Positions 7,252 through 10,229 of a DNA stretch of 10,229 bases are shown piece after piece. Each line of letters begins with the position of its first letter. Positions within the stretch are counted from its first letter, which is position 1. The notes below the pieces were generated by a model, which saw only the letters and a program-made list of their open reading frames with translations, was not told the DNA's origin and ran no database searches. The translations under genes were made by a program, and so were the position numbers. The DNA comes from an uncultured Alphaproteobacteria bacterium (GTDB lineage Bacteria > Pseudomonadota > Alphaproteobacteria > Rickettsiales > UBA1997), in assembly GCA_903858915.1 (NCBI GenBank), contig CAIOKL010000059.1, forward strand, positions 1 to 10,229, read 5' to 3'.

Positions 7252-8187
7252 ATGCCAAAAAACCTTGAGATTAAAGAGCTGTGCGATGATTTTGTAAACA
7301 AAATTATTGTTGAATTTTTTATTTTTTTGCAAAAAGAAAAAAAATATTCCACCAACACAATTTCATCTTATCAAGACGACATTGTTAATTTTATCAATTT
7401 TATTTATAAATCAACCAATAATATTATCGATAAAAATTTTTTAGAAAAATTGGCGGTGGTTGATTTTCGTGGCTGGCTGAGTGAAAGATTGAGCAATCAT
7501 GGTAACAATTCCAACGCTCGAGCCATCTCGACTTTGCGTTCATTTTTTCGCTTTTTAAATGAAAATAATTTGATTGAAAATCGCCAAATTTTTAGAATTA
7601 AAACTCCCAAAGTTTCTAAGCCACTGCCTCGCGCTGTTGAGTTTTCTGATATAAAAAAAATTATTGAAAAGCTCGAAAATTTTCATGAAAATCGCTGGGA
7701 AGTTGAGCGCGATCAAGCGATTTTATTTTTAGTTTACGGTTGCGGATTGCGAATTTCCGAAGCTTTGTCATTAAATAAAATTGCTTTGCAAAATCAATCA
7801 AATCTAGTGATAACGGGGAAGGGCAAAAAGCAAAGAATGGTGCCGTTAATTCCGATTATTAAAAATAAAATTGATAATTATTTGGCGAAATGTCCTTTTG
7901 AAATAAAGCCTCAACAGCCAATTTTTTTGACCAAATTTAACAAGGCTTATTCGCGTCGGAGTTTTGCGGGCTTGATTTTAACTCTTAGACGCGCTTTAAA
8001 TTTATCGGAAGATATTACTCCGCACGCCTTTCGTCACTCTTTCGCCACGGCTTTATTGCAAGAAAATGTCGATTTGCGTACCATTCAAGAATTGCTTGGA
8101 CATGAAAGTTTATCAACAACTCAAAGATATACAAAGATTGATAGAGTAAGATTGCTAGAATCTTTTAAGAAATTTTCCAAACGGTAA
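7252..8187 (+). CDS. xerC: Tyrosine recombinase XerC
   Basis: XerC works with XerD and FtsK at dif to resolve chromosome dimers. The 311-residue protein has an N-terminal SAM-like core-binding domain (about 15-110, including YSTNTISSYQDDIVNF and NARAISTLRSFFRFL) and a C-terminal catalytic domain with all active residues: Arg167 (GCGLRISEAL), Lys190 (TGKGKKQRMVPL), His258 and Arg261 (HAFRHSFAT), His284 (LLGHESLSTTQ) and the nucleophile Tyr293 (RYTK). The DLRTIQELLGHESLSTTQRYT stretch is closer to alphaproteobacterial XerC than XerD. A phage integrase is unlikely given the length and the match to XerC. The ATG at 7252 is chosen over an in-frame TTG at 7201. It is one base from the divergent neighbour's start, so its promoter must lie inside that gene. 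Confidence 0.9.
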   Translation: MPKNLEIKELCDDFVNKIIVEFFIFLQKEKKYSTNTISSYQDDIVNFINFIYKSTNNIIDKNFLEKLAVVDFRGWLSERLSNHGNNSNARAISTLRSFFRFLNENNLIENRQIFRIKTPKVSKPLPRAVEFSDIKKIIEKLENFHENRWEVERDQAILFLVYGCGLRISEALSLNKIALQNQSNLVITGKGKKQRMVPLIPIIKNKIDNYLAKCPFEIKPQQPIFLTKFNKAYSRRSFAGLILTLRRALNLSEDITPHAFRHSFATALLQENVDLRTIQELLGHESLSTTQRYTKIDRVRLLESFKKFSKR

Positions 8188-8211
8188 TAACTGCTACGCA
8201 TTAAATTTGCT

Positions 8212-8242
8212 TTCAATCTTAAATCAGGCGATTGAATTTAAG
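8212..8242. repeat. Interlocking inverted repeats
   Basis: TTCAATC (8212-8218) is complementary to GATTGAA (8230-8236), and CTTAAAT (8218-8224) to ATTTAAG (8236-8242). The arms alternate in order 1-2-1'-2', so the two stems either compete or form an H-type pseudoknot in RNA. They lie just past the xerC stop, in the convergent gap with skp. No T-tract follows. Confidence 0.5.
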
Positions 8243-8311
8243 GACGAGTCATTGTTGCGCCTACCCTAATGTAGGCGCGCAAAGACGAGTTCCGCAAAAT
8301 TCGGTCGCATC
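8243..8311. repeat. GC-rich palindromic island, possible REP/MITE-like element
   Basis: This stretch is about 54% G+C by hand count, in a region near 30%. Its core is an 8-bp perfect hairpin (GCGCCTAC at 8257-8264, GTAGGCGC at 8271-8278, loop CCTAAT). A 7-base direct repeat GACGAGT (8243-8249 and 8284-8290) flanks it and looks like either a target-site duplication or part of the unit. It lies between convergent xerC and skp, a favoured site for palindromic intergenic repeats, and may also act as a bidirectional terminator, though no T-tract follows. Only one copy is in the window, so repetition in the genome is unproven. Confidence 0.5.
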
Positions 8312-8331
8312 ATTTAAGAGTGGAAGTAATA

Positions 8332-8856
8332 TTATTCAAACTTAACTTCGACTTTGGTAATTTTCTTGTTCAAGCGCGATAAAACTTCAGCGGTAATGTC
8401 GAACTCATCTTTGAAATAAAGAGTTTGAGAAGCTGGGATTATGGCATCAAGTTCTTTTTCTTTGGCAATGTCAGAAACTATAGTTTTTACTTTATCGTTG
8501 ACTTTGCTCATCGCGTCGATTGAAGCTTTTTTCAAGCTATTTTGCTTGCGATCGATATAAGTTTTGAGGTCATCAACTTTTTTCTCAAAAGTTTTAACTT
8601 CTTTTTCAAAAGCCTCTTTTGATAAAGTAATTTTTTTGTCTTCAAGCTTTTGTTGCTCGGATTCTAGCTGTGATTGTTTTTTGTTGATTTCAGTTTCATA
8701 TGCAATTTTTTTAGCATCAACTTTCTTTTGAATATCAACTACCGCGGATGATTCTTGAATAATTTTGTCAACATCTAAAACGCCGAATTGAGCAGCGAAT
8801 GCAATGTTTTGCGAGGTTAAAAAATAAAGTGCTAAAGCGATAAAACCTTTTTTCAT
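8332..8856 (-). CDS. skp: Periplasmic chaperone Skp (OmpH family)
   Basis: Skp trimers hold unfolded outer membrane proteins in the periplasm on the way to the BAM complex. The 174-residue protein has a Sec signal peptide (MKKGFIALALYFLTSQNIAFA, cleavage AFA-AQ after residue 21). The OmpH start FGVLDVDKIIQES (24-36) follows, then a long Lys/Glu/Gln-rich coiled coil (about 40-130) that forms the tentacles. The C-terminal strand/helix segment LDAIIPASQTLYFKDEFDITAEVLSRLNKK (136-165) is typical of alphaproteobacterial members. Length is normal. Genes of this family usually sit between bamA and lpxD; here it stands alone, convergent with xerC and divergent from folE. No Shine-Dalgarno is seen. 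Confidence 0.9.
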   Translation of the reverse strand: MKKGFIALALYFLTSQNIAFAAQFGVLDVDKIIQESSAVVDIQKKVDAKKIAYETEINKKQSQLESEQQKLEDKKITLSKEAFEKEVKTFEKKVDDLKTYIDRKQNSLKKASIDAMSKVNDKVKTIVSDIAKEKELDAIIPASQTLYFKDEFDITAEVLSRLNKKITKVEVKFE

Positions 8857-8902
8857 AAAATACTAAAATTTAAATTAATTTTAATTTTGGTTTGATAAAT
8901 AT

Positions 8903-8930
8903 TTGTAAAATTAAAAGTAAAAATTATAGT
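8903..8930 (+). promoter_or_regulatory. Possible sigma-70 promoter for folE
   Basis: TTGTAA (8903-8908) and TATAGT (8925-8930) are separated by 16 bases, each differing by one or two bases from consensus. folE starts about 85 bases downstream. The region is extremely AT-rich, so chance matches are likely. Confidence 0.3.
8923..8928 (-). promoter_or_regulatory. Possible -10 element for skp
   Basis: Read leftward, this is a perfect TATAAT about 67 bases upstream of the skp ATG. The best -35 at 17 bases spacing (CTATTG) is poor. It overlaps the plus-strand TATAGT proposed for folE, so the two divergent genes may share a promoter core. Confidence 0.3.
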
Positions 8931-9014
8931 TAAAACTTTACAAATCAATAGTGAATTTTTTGTAAAACTAAATAATTTTATAAATTACAATTTTAAAACA
9001 ATTAATTATTAAAA

Positions 9015-9608
9015 ATGAATAAAGTTAATAAACCTACTAGAGAGCAAGCGCAAGAAGCTGTCAGAACACTTATTGCATGGGCTGGAGACAACCCAGATCG
9101 TGAAGGATTAATCGAAACTCCAAAACGAGTTGTTAATGCATATCAAGATTTTTTTGCTGGATATAATGAAGATCCAATGAAAATTTTGGGAAAAACTTTT
9201 GATGAAATTGAAGGTTATGATGATATAGTTTTGATTAAAAATATTCGTCTCGAATCGCATTGTGAGCATCACATGGTCCCTTTCATTGGAACGGCTCATG
9301 TTGCTTATTTGCCAAAAAATAAAGTCGTTGGCATCAGTAAAATTGCGCGTCTCGTTGATATTTTCGCTAAAAGATTGCAAACGCAAGAAACTATGACTTC
9401 GCAAATTGCCAATACTTTAAATGATTCTTTGAATCCGCGCGGAGTGGCTGTTTTAGTGGAGGCGACCCATCAATGCATGAGTACTCGCGGAATTCATAAA
9501 GTTAATTCTTCAACGGTTACCACGAGTTTTTTGGGTGAATTTAAAACTAATCAAGAACTTGAAAAACGCTTCTGGAATATGATTAAAATTCAATCAAAAG
9601 AATGTTAA
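9015..9608 (+). CDS. folE: GTP cyclohydrolase I
   Basis: FolE converts GTP to 7,8-dihydroneopterin triphosphate, the entry step of tetrahydrofolate synthesis (and of queuosine in many bacteria). The 197-residue protein is full length. It has the N-terminal helix region ending in REGLIETPKRVVNAY (29-43), the zinc site Cys83 and His86 in SHCEHHMVPF, GTAHVAYLP (92-100), GISKIARLVDIFAKRLQTQE (106-125), and the third zinc ligand Cys154 in HQCMSTRGI. This is type I FolE rather than the Zn-independent FolE2. It is divergent from skp, with a very AT-rich 158-base leader region and no Shine-Dalgarno. It overlaps maf by 7 bases, indicating translational coupling. Confidence 0.97.
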   Translation: MNKVNKPTREQAQEAVRTLIAWAGDNPDREGLIETPKRVVNAYQDFFAGYNEDPMKILGKTFDEIEGYDDIVLIKNIRLESHCEHHMVPFIGTAHVAYLPKNKVVGISKIARLVDIFAKRLQTQETMTSQIANTLNDSLNPRGVAVLVEATHQCMSTRGIHKVNSSTVTTSFLGEFKTNQELEKRFWNMIKIQSKEC

Positions 9609-10141
9609 TAAAAAATAATTATCCCATAATTTTAGCGTCAACTTCGCAAGTTCGTAAAGAAATTATGAAGTCGTGCAACCTTGATTTCGAGGTGATTAAG
9701 CCACTTTATGATGAAGACGCTGAAAAGCAATTTTTGCCGAAAATGTCGCCCAAAAAAATGGCGATTTTTTTGGCATCAAAAAAAGCTTTATCAATTAGTG
9801 AAAAATTCCCCGATGCCTTCGTAATCGGCTCTGATCAGGTTTGTGAATTCATGAAAAAAGATATTTCAAAATCACAAAATATTAAAGAAGCCATTAAGCA
9901 ATTAACAAAATTTAACGGCAGAAATCATTATCAAAATAACGGCTTGGTTGTTGCGCACAAAGGCAAAATTGTTTTTACAAATTTTGCTAGAGTACGCCTT
10001 AAAATGCGCAAATTATCGGAAAAACAAATTGTTGATTATGTAAATTGCGATCAATCTTTTGGTTGCGCCGGAAGCTATAAATATGAAGCGCTTGGCAAGC
10101 ATTTATTTGAAAGAGTTGAGGGCACGTGGATTCGCGGATAA
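9602..10141 (+). CDS. Maf/YceF-family nucleotide pyrophosphatase, C-terminus truncated
   Basis: Maf-family enzymes hydrolyse non-canonical or methylated NTPs; the YceF branch prefers m7GTP. The frame shows ILASTSQVRKE (10-20, with the conserved Arg18), the YDEDAEK acidic patch (36-42), LASKKA (57-62), GSDQV (76-80, catalytic Asp78) and CAGSYKYEALGKHLFERVEGTW (155-176). GSDQV and LFERVEG are typical of the YceF subgroup. The family normally continues into a GLPL motif and a final helix about 20 residues long. Here the frame instead reads IRG and stops at residue 179. From about 10122 the base composition also jumps to about 43% G+C. This suggests an insertion, rearrangement or assembly junction near codon 176. 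The catalytic core is intact, but stability of the product is uncertain. The start overlaps folE by 7 bases. Confidence 0.8.
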   Translation: MLIKNNYPIILASTSQVRKEIMKSCNLDFEVIKPLYDEDAEKQFLPKMSPKKMAIFLASKKALSISEKFPDAFVIGSDQVCEFMKKDISKSQNIKEAIKQLTKFNGRNHYQNNGLVVAHKGKIVFTNFARVRLKMRKLSEKQIVDYVNCDQSFGCAGSYKYEALGKHLFERVEGTWIRG

Positions 10142-10229
10142 AGTTCCTCCGATCAGTGTTCATAAAAAGATATTGAAGGAATTGCTAAGTATGACCGGAC
10201 TTCCATCGACACGGGAAGATATTCTCAAA
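10122..10229 (+). other. Foreign-looking sequence at right edge, possible start of an inserted gene
   Basis: This stretch has about 43% G+C by hand count, against roughly 30% elsewhere. It shares a boundary with the point where the maf protein loses family similarity. One plus-strand frame, offset from maf, stays open to the window end, reading ARGFADKVPPISVHKKIL and onward with further charged and helical residues. An in-frame ATG lies upstream at 10083, inside maf. I do not recognise the protein. It could be the beginning of an insertion sequence gene, a neighbouring gene joined by rearrangement, or a chimeric contig end. Confidence 0.4.

Noticed and set aside
7251..7358. Longer N-terminus for the phytochelatin-synthase-like protein
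   Set aside because: The extra 36 residues overlap xerC and would displace a clear signal peptide from the N-terminus; the ATG at 7250 is preferred.
9108..9404. Minus-strand ORF of 98 codons
   Set aside because: Antisense to the zinc-site region of folE.
10172..10229. GLP in the shifted frame near the right edge as the missing Maf GLPL motif after a frameshift
   Set aside because: It lies about 28 codons after GTW where the family has about 6, and the surrounding residues do not resemble Maf.

Overview
The window is AT-rich chromosomal DNA (roughly 30% G+C by eye) from a Gram-negative bacterium. LpxC (lipid A synthesis), a Skp/OmpH periplasmic chaperone and a lipobox lipoprotein all imply an outer membrane with LPS. 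The XerC-type recombinase, Skp C-terminus and Maf/YceF protein have an alphaproteobacterial look. With the low G+C, this suggests a streamlined or host-associated alphaproteobacterium (Rickettsiales- or Holosporales-like). That placement is inference; no rRNA or other taxonomic marker is present. Almost no gene has a recognisable Shine-Dalgarno sequence.

Layout: the left edge (2-580, minus strand) is the N-terminal part of an unrecognised helical protein that runs off the window. A spacer of about 290 bases follows. Next is a minus-strand cluster thiL - RDD membrane protein - lpxC (3465 down to 873), overlapping or nearly abutting and probably one operon. Upstream on the same strand is a small Lys/Ala-rich lipoprotein, separated from thiL by a perfect 17-bp palindrome. 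On the plus strand comes a tight run: kbl (glycine C-acetyltransferase), a previously uncalled 44-residue single-span membrane protein starting directly after the kbl stop, and dgt (dNTP triphosphohydrolase-like HD protein). Convergent with dgt is an exported phytochelatin-synthase-family cysteine peptidase (7250 down to 6468). Its start codon is one base from that of the divergent xerC. A GC-richer, repeat-like island lies between the convergent ends of xerC and skp. Divergent from skp are folE (GTP cyclohydrolase I) and an overlapping maf/yceF gene whose C-terminus is cut off where base composition shifts abruptly near the right edge.

Functionally this is mostly housekeeping: envelope biogenesis (lpxC, skp, lipoprotein, RDD protein), cofactors (thiL for thiamine diphosphate, folE for folate or pterin), nucleotide-pool control (dgt, maf), threonine/glycine metabolism (kbl) and chromosome dimer resolution (xerC). 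The items most worth a second look are the exported phytochelatin-synthase-like protein and its one-base divergent arrangement with xerC, the small membrane protein in the kbl-dgt operon, the palindromic island at 8243-8311, and the broken maf end with foreign-looking sequence.
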